A stretch of DNA of 6,302 nucleotides. It comes from Anaerolineae bacterium (lineage in GTDB: Bacteria > Chloroflexota > Anaerolineae > J102). A model generated the notes under the pieces. That model was not told where the DNA came from. It saw nothing but the letters and a program-made list of their open reading frames with translations, and ran no database searches. Below are positions 1 through 6,170 of this stretch, piece after piece. Both the position numbers and the translations under genes were made by a program. Positions within the stretch are counted from its first letter, which is position 1; each line of letters begins with the position of its first letter. The DNA lies in NCBI GenBank assembly GCA_015493675.1, contig WGCR01000366.1, positions 1 to 6,302 on the forward strand, written 5' to 3'.

Positions 1-2
1 CC

Positions 3-341
3 CCCAGCCCCACGCCCAATCCCGCCAGCGGCAATCACGGCAATCGGGTGAACCTGGGCGCTTTCGCCATCGCACTGATCGCCAACCTGCTGGCCATTAC
101 GCTGCATTATCTGCTGGGCGGAGGCGCTGAGCTTTCCCGGGAACAAGTCGCCCGCAACGTCCTCATCTCCATCATCGGCGCTCAGACTCTCTACATCCTC
201 TACGCGCTGGGATGGCTGCCCGGCAGCAACATCCTGCAAAACGCCATCGGTCCCGCCGGCGCCCTGCTTGTCACCTTCGTGGGCGGCCTGGCTCCCTTTG
301 TCACCGATCGCATCCCGGCATTACTGGAGCACTCATCCTGA
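3..341 (+). CDS. C-terminal part of a multi-pass membrane protein (5' end outside window)
   Basis: I do not recognise the family. The reading frame is open to the left edge, so this is most likely the end of a longer protein; 112 residues are visible. They begin with a Pro/Ser/Thr/Asn/Gly-rich linker (about residues 1-15), followed by three hydrophobic segments at roughly 17-39, 53-73 and 80-101, the first two separated by a short charged stretch (ELSREQVAR). A GTG at 48 could in principle start a 97-residue protein, but no Shine-Dalgarno sequence precedes it and the upstream codons look like a natural low-complexity linker, so I prefer a C-terminal fragment. The stop codon lies 3 bases before the kinase start, which implies a shared transcript and probably coupled translation. 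A membrane partner or input component for the kinase is a possible role, inferred from position only. Confidence 0.6.
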   Translation, partial: PSPTPNPASGNHGNRVNLGAFAIALIANLLAITLHYLLGGGAELSREQVARNVLISIIGAQTLYILYALGWLPGSNILQNAIGPAGALLVTFVGGLAPFVTDRIPALLEHSS

Positions 342-344
342 CCC

Positions 345-1340
345 ATGGATCTTCTCACCCCCGACATCATCCTGCGCGAACGCTATAAAATTCTGGAACT
401 CATAGGCCAGGGCGGTATGGGCGCAGTCTACAAGGCCGAGGACCTGCGTCTCGGCGGGCGCATGTGCGCCATCAAAGAGGTGCTGCCGGTGGGGATGGCC
501 TACGAGGATGAAATCGAGGCCTATCGGGAGCAATTCTTCCAGGAAGCCAGCATCCTCGCCCGGCTGGATCATCCCAATCTGCCCAAGGTCAGCGATTATT
601 TTTCCGATGAAGGGCGGGAATATCTGGTTATGGATTTTGTCGAGGGCCTGGATTTGCGGGAGATCATCAACGAGGCCCGGCGCAAAGGCGAATTCCTGCC
701 CGAAGACGAGCTGCTGGACTGGATCGGGCAGCTCTGCGACGCGCTCAGTTATTTGCACAGCCGCACGCCTCCCGTTCTCCATCGCGATATCAAACCCTCC
801 AACATCAAGCTGACCCCCAGCGGGCACATCAAATTGGTGGATTTCGGGCTGGTGAAGCTGCTGACCACCGACGATAGCCGCACTGTGACCGTGGTGCAGG
901 GCCGGGGCACGGTGCAATACACGCCGCTGGAGCAATATGGCGGCGATACGGGCCACACCGACGCCCGCAGCGATCTTTACTCATTGGGCGCAACCTGTTA
1001 CCATCTGGTTACTTTGCAGCCCCCGGTCGATGCCCGGCAGCGCTTTTTACAACCGGGCAGCCTCGCCCTTCCGCGCACCATCAACCCCGGCGTCTCCTCC
1101 GCTTTGGAGCGGGCCATCCTTGCCGCCATGGCCATGCACCCTGACGATCGGCCACCTTCGGTGGAGGACTTCAGTGAACTGTTGTTCGCCACCCATGATG
1201 TGGTGGCGCCGGGCAGCGTGTACATCGCCCGCGAAACGCCCTGGCTGGACGCTTTTTGGCAACACAAAGCGCTGTTCATCGCCGCCATGGTGCTGCTTTT
1301 TCTGGCGCTTGCTATCAGTTTTGCTTTGCCTACCGCCTGA
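345..1340 (+). CDS. Hanks-type serine/threonine protein kinase with a C-terminal membrane anchor
   Basis: A PknB-like kinase of 331 residues that transfers phosphate from ATP to Ser/Thr of target proteins. All core motifs are present: glycine loop GQGGMG (21-26), ATP-anchoring lysine in AIK (K44), helix-C glutamate (E67), catalytic loop HRDIKPSN (146-153; D148 is the base), DFG (166-168), a Thr/Ser-rich activation segment (about 174-193), P+1 segment GTVQYTPLEQ (188-197, where the usual APE reads PLE), DARSDLYSLG (207-215), and the late arginine R269. It should therefore be active. The catalytic domain ends near 283. A single hydrophobic helix (about 308-327) closes the protein, leaving only a few residues beyond it, so there is no PASTA or other external sensor. 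The start at 345 follows the previous stop by 3 bases with no clear Shine-Dalgarno sequence, consistent with coupling. The FHA-domain regulator just downstream is the obvious candidate substrate. Confidence 0.95.
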   Translation: MDLLTPDIILRERYKILELIGQGGMGAVYKAEDLRLGGRMCAIKEVLPVGMAYEDEIEAYREQFFQEASILARLDHPNLPKVSDYFSDEGREYLVMDFVEGLDLREIINEARRKGEFLPEDELLDWIGQLCDALSYLHSRTPPVLHRDIKPSNIKLTPSGHIKLVDFGLVKLLTTDDSRTVTVVQGRGTVQYTPLEQYGGDTGHTDARSDLYSLGATCYHLVTLQPPVDARQRFLQPGSLALPRTINPGVSSALERAILAAMAMHPDDRPPSVEDFSELLFATHDVVAPGSVYIARETPWLDAFWQHKALFIAAMVLLFLALAISFALPTA

Positions 1341-1396
1341 CTTTTGCAACGATTCTCCTCTCTCGTCAGAAAACCATTGATTTTTTGGGATCGATT

Positions 1397-2056
1397 ATGC
1401 CTCAACCCGAAGTCGCTATGCTCATTCTCCAGGAAGACAACCAGCGTTGGCCCCTGGATAAAGACCGTCTGACCATTGGTCGCGGTCCCGATTGTGACAT
1501 CATCCTGCCCGATCGCGTTGTCTCGCGCCGCCACGCCTGCATCGATCGCCGGGATGACGAGTATTTTATCATCGATGATGACAGCAAGAATGGCACGTTT
1601 GTCAACGGCAAGCCTGTCACGGAGCCGCGTCGTCTTATCGATGGCGATGAGATCCAGGTGGCATTGCGTTTTCGTCTCACCTTTGTGGATGCCGGCGCCA
1701 CCGCACCCCTGAGCATGGATGAACCGATATCCGTTCCGCAGCCTGAGACCCGGCGGGGTTTGCATCTCGATAACACCCGCCGCACGGTGTTTGTCTCGGG
1801 CAACGTGCTGGAACCGCCCCTGTCGGTGGCGCAATATCGGCTGCTGCATGCCCTGGTGCAGGCCGGGGGCGCCGTCGTCACCCGTGATGAAATCGTGCAT
1901 GTCGTCTGGCCTGAAGCCCGCGGTGAGGGCGTCTCCGAACAGGCCATCGACGCATTGGTGCGCCGTCTGCGCGAGCGTCTGGCCGAGGTGGACCCCGAGC
2001 ATCAGTACATTGTCACCGTACGCGGGCACGGCTTTCGCTTTGAAAACCCGGCGTGA
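1397..2056 (+). CDS. FHA domain - winged-helix (OmpR/PhoB-type) transcriptional regulator
   Basis: A 219-residue protein predicted to couple phosphothreonine recognition to DNA binding. The N-terminal FHA domain (about 8-97) has the expected landmarks: GR (28-29), S43 and H46 in SRRH, and NGTFVNG (65-71). These are the residues that contact phosphothreonine peptides in the family. A linker (about 98-118) with several Thr/Ser residues follows. The C-terminal domain (about 120-216) matches the OmpR-type winged helix: LSVAQYRLL, VVTRDEIVHVVW, a recognition helix around AIDALVRRLRERL, and a wing ending TVRGHGFRF. There is no receiver domain. I chose ATG 1397, preceded by GGGA at 1387-1390 (6 bases away); the frame is open back to an ATG at 1256, but that lies inside the kinase gene. 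The 56-base gap from the kinase shows no clear promoter, so co-transcription is likely. The arrangement recalls mycobacterial EmbR (a PknH substrate), but with the domains in the opposite order. Confidence 0.93.
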   Translation: MPQPEVAMLILQEDNQRWPLDKDRLTIGRGPDCDIILPDRVVSRRHACIDRRDDEYFIIDDDSKNGTFVNGKPVTEPRRLIDGDEIQVALRFRLTFVDAGATAPLSMDEPISVPQPETRRGLHLDNTRRTVFVSGNVLEPPLSVAQYRLLHALVQAGGAVVTRDEIVHVVWPEARGEGVSEQAIDALVRRLRERLAEVDPEHQYIVTVRGHGFRFENPA

Positions 2057-2061
2057 TTGGA

Positions 2062-2547
2062 TTACAGGATTTCCGTCAGGCTGCGAATGGGCGAAAAATA
2101 GCCCCTTTCGATCATTTCTGACAAGAATTCATCAGCGTCCAAAATCGTAAGGCGCCCCAAATCGACAAGCCTAATCAATATACCAATCGTACCCGATATG
2201 GGGATTTGGAGTTCAACAGCGATTTTTCGGGCGTCGCGATCATCCGTCATGACACGTCCTCCTCTGGCCGCTGCCACAGCCAGGCAAGCGGCTTCTCCCT
2301 TGTTGATCTTTCTCAATAAATCCTGATACACAGCTCGCTCGTTTTCTGTCATTGCGACAGTCGTCAGCCATGACCAATTGACCGGTGGGATGGCTTTATT
2401 ATTGACGCCTACCTCGAGATCATCGAGAACTTCCTCAACGGTTGCCGCCGAGTCCCCCAAAGCCAACAACACCAGATCAGGTCGCTGAATGCTGGCGAAA
2501 TTGGATAAAACGGTATTATCAAGCAGAATAATGGCTGTATCGTTCAC
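2062..2547 (-). CDS. PIN-domain protein, DUF3368-like; probable toxin (ribonuclease)
   Basis: A 161-residue protein of the PIN-like nuclease fold, most like the DUF3368/COG2405 type that forms toxin-antitoxin pairs with UPF0175 proteins. PIN toxins cut RNA using a cluster of acidic residues binding Mg2+ or Mn2+. Candidates here are D10 (in ILLDNTVLSNF), E38/E39, E85 (in KGEAACLAVA) and D102/D103 (in MTDDRDARKIA). The segment PISGTIGILIRLVDLG (116-131) and the C-terminal FLSEMIERGYFSP are characteristic of DUF3368 proteins. The set of acidic residues looks complete, so the enzyme is probably intact. It starts with GTG at 2547, overlapping the stop of the upstream antitoxin gene by four bases (GTGA), which implies translational coupling. 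Its end lies 5 bases from the end of the convergent FHA-regulator gene. RNase activity and the RNA target are inferred from the family and not visible here. Confidence 0.85.
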   Translation of the reverse strand: MNDTAIILLDNTVLSNFASIQRPDLVLLALGDSAATVEEVLDDLEVGVNNKAIPPVNWSWLTTVAMTENERAVYQDLLRKINKGEAACLAVAAARGGRVMTDDRDARKIAVELQIPISGTIGILIRLVDLGRLTILDADEFLSEMIERGYFSPIRSLTEIL

Positions 2548-2873
2548 CGATCGTTTTCACCAAACCAGGAGCGAATCGCATCCACTTCCGCCTGGGCTTC
2601 TGCGGCGTCCGCTGGCCCGTGGCGAATAGGAACGCCCATCGCCGCAAATTTCCTTCGTAGATCAATCTCCGACATGTCAAGTAATTCCGCAGCTTTACCC
2701 AAGTTGATTTGTTTATCCAGGTAAGCGTTGACAACCAGCGCCCAGCGCAAAGCTTCATCTTCATCCAGAATGCGTTCCAAAACAGGATTGACCATGTCGG
2801 GATGACGAAGTTGCAGGTTTGCTAACTGACGAATCAGCCAGGATTCAGAAGTAAGAAAGGGTTTAACGGCCAT
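2544..2873 (-). CDS. UPF0175 family helix-turn-helix protein; probable antitoxin
   Basis: A 109-residue protein of the UPF0175/COG2886 type, predicted antitoxin and autorepressor for the PIN protein that follows. The diagnostic part is the C-terminal half: INLGKAAELLDMS (56-68) followed by an FAAMGVPIRHG segment (77-86), which matches the conserved family core (a sequence of the type SLGKAAELAGMS, then LRERGIPV). The N-terminal part (about 1-50) is helical in character and includes a repeat-like stretch (ANLQLRHPDMVNPVLERIL). I chose the ATG at 2873 because GAGGAG sits 6 bases upstream. The frame runs open further upstream to 3026, but that extension would overlap hemW on the other strand and reads as its antisense. 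Antitoxin first, toxin second, with a 4-base overlap, is the usual order for such pairs. Confidence 0.85.
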   Translation of the reverse strand: MAVKPFLTSESWLIRQLANLQLRHPDMVNPVLERILDEDEALRWALVVNAYLDKQINLGKAAELLDMSEIDLRRKFAAMGVPIRHGPADAAEAQAEVDAIRSWFGENDR

Positions 2874-2879
2874 TTTACG

Positions 2880-2885
2880 CTCCTC
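2880..2885 (-). promoter_or_regulatory. Ribosome binding site of the UPF0175 gene
   Basis: GAGGAG (TGAGGAG counting one more base) lies 6 bases before the ATG at 2873. It is the strongest Shine-Dalgarno match in the window and decides the start of the antitoxin gene against the longer open frame. Confidence 0.8.
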
Positions 2886-2905
2886 AGAGGTCGTGCCTGC
2901 CTTCA

Positions 2906-2914
2906 AGTATAGCA
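2906..2914 (-). promoter_or_regulatory. Extended -10 promoter of the toxin-antitoxin operon
   Basis: Read on the - strand, TGC-TATACT is an extended -10 element (TGN plus a 5/6 match to TATAAT). The -35 position is poor (TTTTCT at 2934-2929), as is common with extended -10 promoters. Transcription would start near 2899 and give a leader of about 26 bases containing the GAGGAG site. The 60-base gap between the divergent genes must also hold the hemW promoter; a weak + strand candidate, TATAGC at 2908-2913, overlaps this element, so the two directions may compete. Sigma specificity is assumed to be the housekeeping type. Confidence 0.5.
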
Positions 2915-2933
2915 TTTGTCGCAAGAAAAGAAA

Positions 2934-4103
2934 ATGCCGCCTCTCGCCATCTACATTCACATCCCCTTTTGCCAGCGTAAATGCCCCTATTGCGATTTTA
3001 ACACCTACGCCGGGCGGGAGGGGCAATATGACGCCTTCGTGCAGGCGTTGGTGGAAGACATCTGGCGGACGGGCGACGCGCTGGGCAATCCCGCGGTGCG
3101 CACCATTTTCCTGGGCGGGGGCACGCCCACGGTGCTAGAGCCGGGGCACCTGCACATGATTTTCGAGGCGCTGCACGGGGGATTCGATGTTCTTCCCGAG
3201 GCGGAGATCACCAGCGAGGCCAATCCGGGCGCGGTGGACGCCAGCCGGTTCGAGACGTTGCGGATGCTGGGGGTGAATCGCCTGAGCATGGGCGTGCAAT
3301 CTTTCGATGATGAGGAATTGCGCTTTTTGGGCCGCATTCACACAGCGGATGAGGCCCGAGCCGCGTTCGCACTCGCCCGCCGCGTCGGCTTCGAGAACAT
3401 CAATCTGGATTTCATGTTCGGTCTGCCGGAGCAATCGCCCGATGTCTGGCGCAAGACCCTGCAAACAGCTATCGAGCTGAACACCGAACATCTTTCACTT
3501 TACAGCCTGACGGTGGAGCCGGACACGGCGCTGGCCGCGTGGGTGGCCCGCGGCCAGGTTTCTGCGCCTGATCCTGATCTGGCTGCGGATTTGTACGAGG
3601 CGGCGCAGGAGTTGCTGGGCCGGGCGGGCTTCCATCAGTACGAGATATCCAATTGGGCCCGGGGGCCGCTGGGGGATGACCTGCTGCCCCGCTTCGCTTC
3701 GCGACACAATGTGGTTTACTGGCGCAACGAACCTTACCTGGGCTTCGGACCGGGCGCGCACGGCTGGTTTGGGGGCGTGCGCCGGGCTGTGGTGCGGGAT
3801 GTGGGGGCATACATCCGCTGCGTGGAGGCGGGCGAGCCCTATTGGAGCATGGAGGAGCCCATTTCCCGCAACCTGGAGATGGGGGAAACGATGATGCTGG
3901 GGTTGAGGTTAACGAGTGTGGGCGTAGAGCGGGCGGTTTTCCGCCGACGCTTTGGCGCGGATGTGGCCGATGTCTACCCTCACCAACTCAGCTCGCTCCT
4001 GGCGGCGGAGCTCATCGAGATGACGCCCGAGCGGGTGCGGCTGACGCCCCGGGCGCTGCTCATTGGCAATGAGGTTTTCGCCGCGTTTTTGCCCGAAGCA
4101 TAG
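2934..4103 (+). CDS. hemW: HemW, radical SAM heme chaperone (HemN-like family)
   Basis: A 389-residue member of the HemN/HemW family. HemW proteins bind heme and are thought to deliver it to target proteins; many are still annotated as oxygen-independent coproporphyrinogen III oxidase. The iron-sulfur motif is C13-x3-C17-x2-C20, followed by D21-F22. The fourth cysteine typical of true HemN is absent and Phe stands in its place, which favours HemW. Other landmarks are GGGTP (61-65, SAM binding), SEANPGAV (94-101), RLSMGVQSFDD (116-126), LDFMFGLPEQ (158-167), YEISNWAR (236-243), RHNVVYW (257-263) and GFGPGAHG (270-277), then a C-terminal HemN_C-like region. Length is normal. I chose ATG 2934, which puts the IYIHIPFC motif right at the N terminus as usual; a TTG at 2916 is in frame but has no Shine-Dalgarno sequence. 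The site before 2934 (AAGAAAAG) is weak. It is divergent from the toxin-antitoxin pair. Confidence 0.94.
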   Translation: MPPLAIYIHIPFCQRKCPYCDFNTYAGREGQYDAFVQALVEDIWRTGDALGNPAVRTIFLGGGTPTVLEPGHLHMIFEALHGGFDVLPEAEITSEANPGAVDASRFETLRMLGVNRLSMGVQSFDDEELRFLGRIHTADEARAAFALARRVGFENINLDFMFGLPEQSPDVWRKTLQTAIELNTEHLSLYSLTVEPDTALAAWVARGQVSAPDPDLAADLYEAAQELLGRAGFHQYEISNWARGPLGDDLLPRFASRHNVVYWRNEPYLGFGPGAHGWFGGVRRAVVRDVGAYIRCVEAGEPYWSMEEPISRNLEMGETMMLGLRLTSVGVERAVFRRRFGADVADVYPHQLSSLLAAELIEMTPERVRLTPRALLIGNEVFAAFLPEA

Positions 4104-4126
4104 CGCTCGATTTTTCGATGCAGCGC
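4103..4126 (+). terminator. Weak hairpin at the end of hemW, possible terminator
   Basis: GCGCT (4103-4107) and AGCGC (4122-4126) can pair, and inside them TCGA/TCGA (4107-4110 and 4115-4118) can close around a TTTT loop. The stem is short with a bulge, and no T-run follows, so intrinsic termination is uncertain. Confidence 0.25.
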
Positions 4127-4186
4127 CTTGTTCTCCATCCCGAATATCCGCCCATGAAAATCGCTCTACTCATTCCGCCAATATGA

Positions 4187-4195
4187 TGATAGAAT
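4187..4195 (+). promoter_or_regulatory. Extended -10 promoter of the antiporter gene
   Basis: TGA-TAGAAT is an extended -10 element (TGN plus a 5/6 match to TATAAT). Only a poor -35 (TACTCA, 4167-4172) stands 17 bases upstream. Initiation would fall near 4202, giving a leader of about 70 bases to the TTG start at 4274. A second AT-rich hexamer, TATGAT (4182-4187), overlaps it. The gap of 112-170 bases from hemW makes a separate promoter here plausible. Confidence 0.45.
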
Positions 4196-4208
4196 GGCGA
4201 CGTACAGT

Positions 4209-4227
4209 GAGCGGATATGATCCGCTC
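4209..4227 (+). repeat. Perfect 8-bp inverted repeat, operator-like or 5' leader hairpin
   Basis: GAGCGGAT and ATCCGCTC are exact reverse complements separated by the three bases ATG. The element lies about 14 bases after the -10 candidate, so it covers the start of the expected transcript. It could be a repressor operator placed over the initiation region, or an RNA stem near the 5' end of the antiporter mRNA. The central ATG (4217) is in frame with the antiporter but would be buried in the stem-loop. Confidence 0.55.
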
Positions 4228-4261
4228 TTTCATTCAACGCCCCCGCTCGTCTGCTTCTCAC

Positions 4262-4267
4262 AAAGGA
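4262..4267 (+). promoter_or_regulatory. Ribosome binding site deciding the antiporter start
   Basis: AAAGGA lies 6 bases before TTG 4274. The upstream in-frame ATG at 4217 has only GAGCGG two bases away, which is part of the inverted repeat. The protein beginning at the TTG also starts directly with the first membrane helix, as usual for the family. Confidence 0.65.
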
Positions 4268-4273
4268 CTCGCC

Positions 4274-6058
4274 TTGACTGTTGATCTCATCCTCGGACTC
4301 GCTGTTATTGTCTTTGCCGGCATCCTGGCCCAATGGCTGGCATGGCGGCTACGCCTGCCCTCCATCCTGCTGCTGTTGATTTTCGGCCTGCTCATCGGCC
4401 CCATCTTCGGGCTGATCGACCCGGACGCCTTGTTTGGGGACACACTGTTTCCCCTGGTTTCTCTTTCGGTGGGCATCATTCTCTTCGAAGGCGGCTTGGG
4501 GCTTCGTTATAAAGATCTGCCCGGAATCAAACATGTCGTCCGGAATCTGATTTCCATCGGCGTGCTGATTACCTGGGGCGTAATCGCGGCGGCTGCTTTT
4601 TTCGTCATGGGGTTGGATATCCAGCTCGCCCTGGTTTTGGGCGCGATTCTGACCGTCAGCGGGCCCACTGTCATTCTGCCGCTTCTGCGGGATGTCCGGC
4701 CCGAGGGGCAGGTGGGATCGATTTTGCGCTGGGAGGGCATTCTCATCGATCCGGTCGGAGCCACTCTGGCTTTGCTGGTCTTCGACACCGTGCTGCAAAC
4801 CAATCTGCGGGAGGCTACGGGCGAGGCCGTTATCAATCTGTTGCAAATTGTCATCATCGGCGTGGCGCTGGGGTGGGCTGGCGCCCGGGGGTTGGCTTAT
4901 CTGCTCAAGCGCTATCTGATTCCCGATCATCTCCAAAACGCATTCACGCTGATGACCGTGATCGCTGTTTTTGCCGCCTCCAACGCCCTGGCGTCAGAAT
5001 CGGGCTTGTTGGCTGCTACGGTCATGGGCATGGTGCTGGCCAATCAGAATGCGGTGTCCATCAAGCACATCATCGAATTCAAAGAAGACCTGGGCGTCCT
5101 GCTGACGTCGAGCATTTTTGTCTTGTTGGCAGCCCGCCTGCAGTTGGGCGATATTCTGGGCCTGGGATGGCCCGCACTTGTCTTTCTGGCTATCATCATC
5201 TTCATCGCCCGTCCTATCACGGTGTTTTTCTCCACATTGGGCTCCCCCCTGCGTTTGTCCGAAAAGGCATTCCTGGCATGGATGGCTCCCCGGGGCATCG
5301 TAGCAGCGTCAGTGGCGTCGCTCTTTGCCATCGAGCTGGCCCATGTGGGCTTCCCCGGTGCTGACAAACTGGTCTCTCTCACCTTTTTGGTGATCATCGG
5401 CACGGTGGTAGTGTATGGGCTCACAGCAGGACCGCTGGCCCGACGTCTGGGCCTGGCTGAGATGAATCCTCAAGGATTGATGCTGGTTGGCGCACATCAA
5501 GGCGCTCGACTCCTGGCAAGGATATTACAGGAGGCAGGCTACAAAGTCATCCTGGTGGACACCAATATCCACAATTGCCGCATGGCGGAGAAAGACGATC
5601 TGCGGGCCTATTGCGGCAATGTCCTCTATGAAGAATTCGTCGAGGGGCTGGACCTGGGCGGAGTGGGAAACTTGTTGGCTTTGACGTCCAACGATGAGGT
5701 CAACTCTCTGGCATGTCTGCATATGGCGGACATCTTTGGCCGCGCCCATGTTTTTCAATTGCCGCCTCTGTCTATCGATGGCTTGCGAAATGACACCTTG
5801 CCCGATTATCTGGTGGGCAGGTTGTTATTCGGCCCCGATATGACTTATCGTCATTTGAGTGAATGTCTGGAGAAGGGCTGGGAGTTACGCGTTATCGACA
5901 TGGCAGATCCGGCTGTGCTTGGGTCGCTGGGATCTGATTTTCGGGAAAAGATGATCCCGCTATTCGCCATCCGCAATGACGAATTGGTCATCGTAACCGT
6001 AACCGACCCCTACGAATTTCATCCCGGTGACAGCGTTATCGCCATGGTGGCGTCTTAA
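4274..6058 (+). CDS. Cation:proton antiporter (CPA1/NhaP-like) with C-terminal TrkA/RCK-type domain
   Basis: A 594-residue inner-membrane protein, starting at TTG; an ATG at 4217 would add 19 polar residues. The first ~390 residues contain about 12-13 hydrophobic segments of the Na+/H+ exchanger fold. Visible landmarks are LFEGGLGL (70-77), VSGPTVILP (128-136, the unwound TM4 region), EGILIDPVGA (154-163; D159 is the likely ion/proton-binding Asp, with Ile instead of the Asn of the usual ND pair), and APRGIVAA (338-345; R340). The cytoplasmic part has a Rossmann-like TrkA-N segment (about 401-500) with a reduced glycine motif GAHQGA (406-411) and an acid after strand 2 (D429, suiting NAD(H)), then a TrkA-C-like end (about 538-594, with HPGDSVIAM). 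It probably exchanges Na+ or K+ for H+ under nucleotide control. Ion choice cannot be read from the sequence. It appears to be transcribed alone from its own promoter. Confidence 0.92.
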   Translation: MTVDLILGLAVIVFAGILAQWLAWRLRLPSILLLLIFGLLIGPIFGLIDPDALFGDTLFPLVSLSVGIILFEGGLGLRYKDLPGIKHVVRNLISIGVLITWGVIAAAAFFVMGLDIQLALVLGAILTVSGPTVILPLLRDVRPEGQVGSILRWEGILIDPVGATLALLVFDTVLQTNLREATGEAVINLLQIVIIGVALGWAGARGLAYLLKRYLIPDHLQNAFTLMTVIAVFAASNALASESGLLAATVMGMVLANQNAVSIKHIIEFKEDLGVLLTSSIFVLLAARLQLGDILGLGWPALVFLAIIIFIARPITVFFSTLGSPLRLSEKAFLAWMAPRGIVAASVASLFAIELAHVGFPGADKLVSLTFLVIIGTVVVYGLTAGPLARRLGLAEMNPQGLMLVGAHQGARLLARILQEAGYKVILVDTNIHNCRMAEKDDLRAYCGNVLYEEFVEGLDLGGVGNLLALTSNDEVNSLACLHMADIFGRAHVFQLPPLSIDGLRNDTLPDYLVGRLLFGPDMTYRHLSECLEKGWELRVIDMADPAVLGSLGSDFREKMIPLFAIRNDELVIVTVTDPYEFHPGDSVIAMVAS

Positions 6059-6073
6059 CCCACTCTCGCCACC
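6046..6073 (+). terminator. GC-rich inverted repeat across the antiporter stop codon
   Basis: GGTGGCG (6046-6052) and CGCCACC (6067-6073) are perfect 7-bp arms with a 14-base loop that contains the stop codon. No T-run follows on the + strand, so this is at best a weak or factor-assisted terminator, or an mRNA 3'-end stem. Confidence 0.3.
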
Positions 6074-6170
6074 TCCGCCGTTGGCAGACAGTCGCACCAC
6101 GGCTCACTTCACCGGAAGGATGCCATCGTCAGGCCCGACAGCTTGAGGAGATCGCGATGGGCGCGGCCTG

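Noticed and set aside
48..50. GTG start for the first membrane protein
   Set aside because: No ribosome site, and the in-frame codons upstream read as a Pro/Ser/Thr/Asn linker to the window edge, so a larger truncated gene is more likely.
333..956. A 207-codon - strand open frame opposite the kinase N-terminal half
   Set aside because: Antisense to the kinase motifs; no family resemblance and no plausible start signal.
1256..1396. Upstream extension of the FHA-regulator frame to an ATG at 1256
   Set aside because: It would overlap the kinase gene by 85 bases and add residues unrelated to the FHA domain; ATG 1397 has a better signal and gives a normal domain start.
998..2029. A 343-codon open frame on the - strand across the kinase end and the FHA gene
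   Set aside because: It lies antisense to two genes with complete, recognisable domains, its translation shows no known motif, and it has the His/Gln/Arg-rich look of a shadow frame.
2916..2933. TTG start for hemW six codons earlier
   Set aside because: No Shine-Dalgarno sequence precedes it and it lies about where transcription might start; the ATG at 2934 fits the family N terminus.
2873..2934. Insertion-sequence or att-site remnants around the toxin-antitoxin cassette
   Set aside because: I looked for terminal inverted repeats or direct repeats at the cassette ends (near 2057-2061 and 2873-2934) and saw none.
2874..3026. N-terminal extension of the UPF0175 frame by 51 codons
   Set aside because: The extra part is antisense to the hemW start, and GAGGAG is placed correctly for the ATG at 2873.
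4349..4936. A 195-codon - strand open frame opposite the antiporter membrane domain
   Set aside because: Its Gln/Asn/Asp-rich composition is what the reverse strand of hydrophobic codons gives; the + strand protein is clear.
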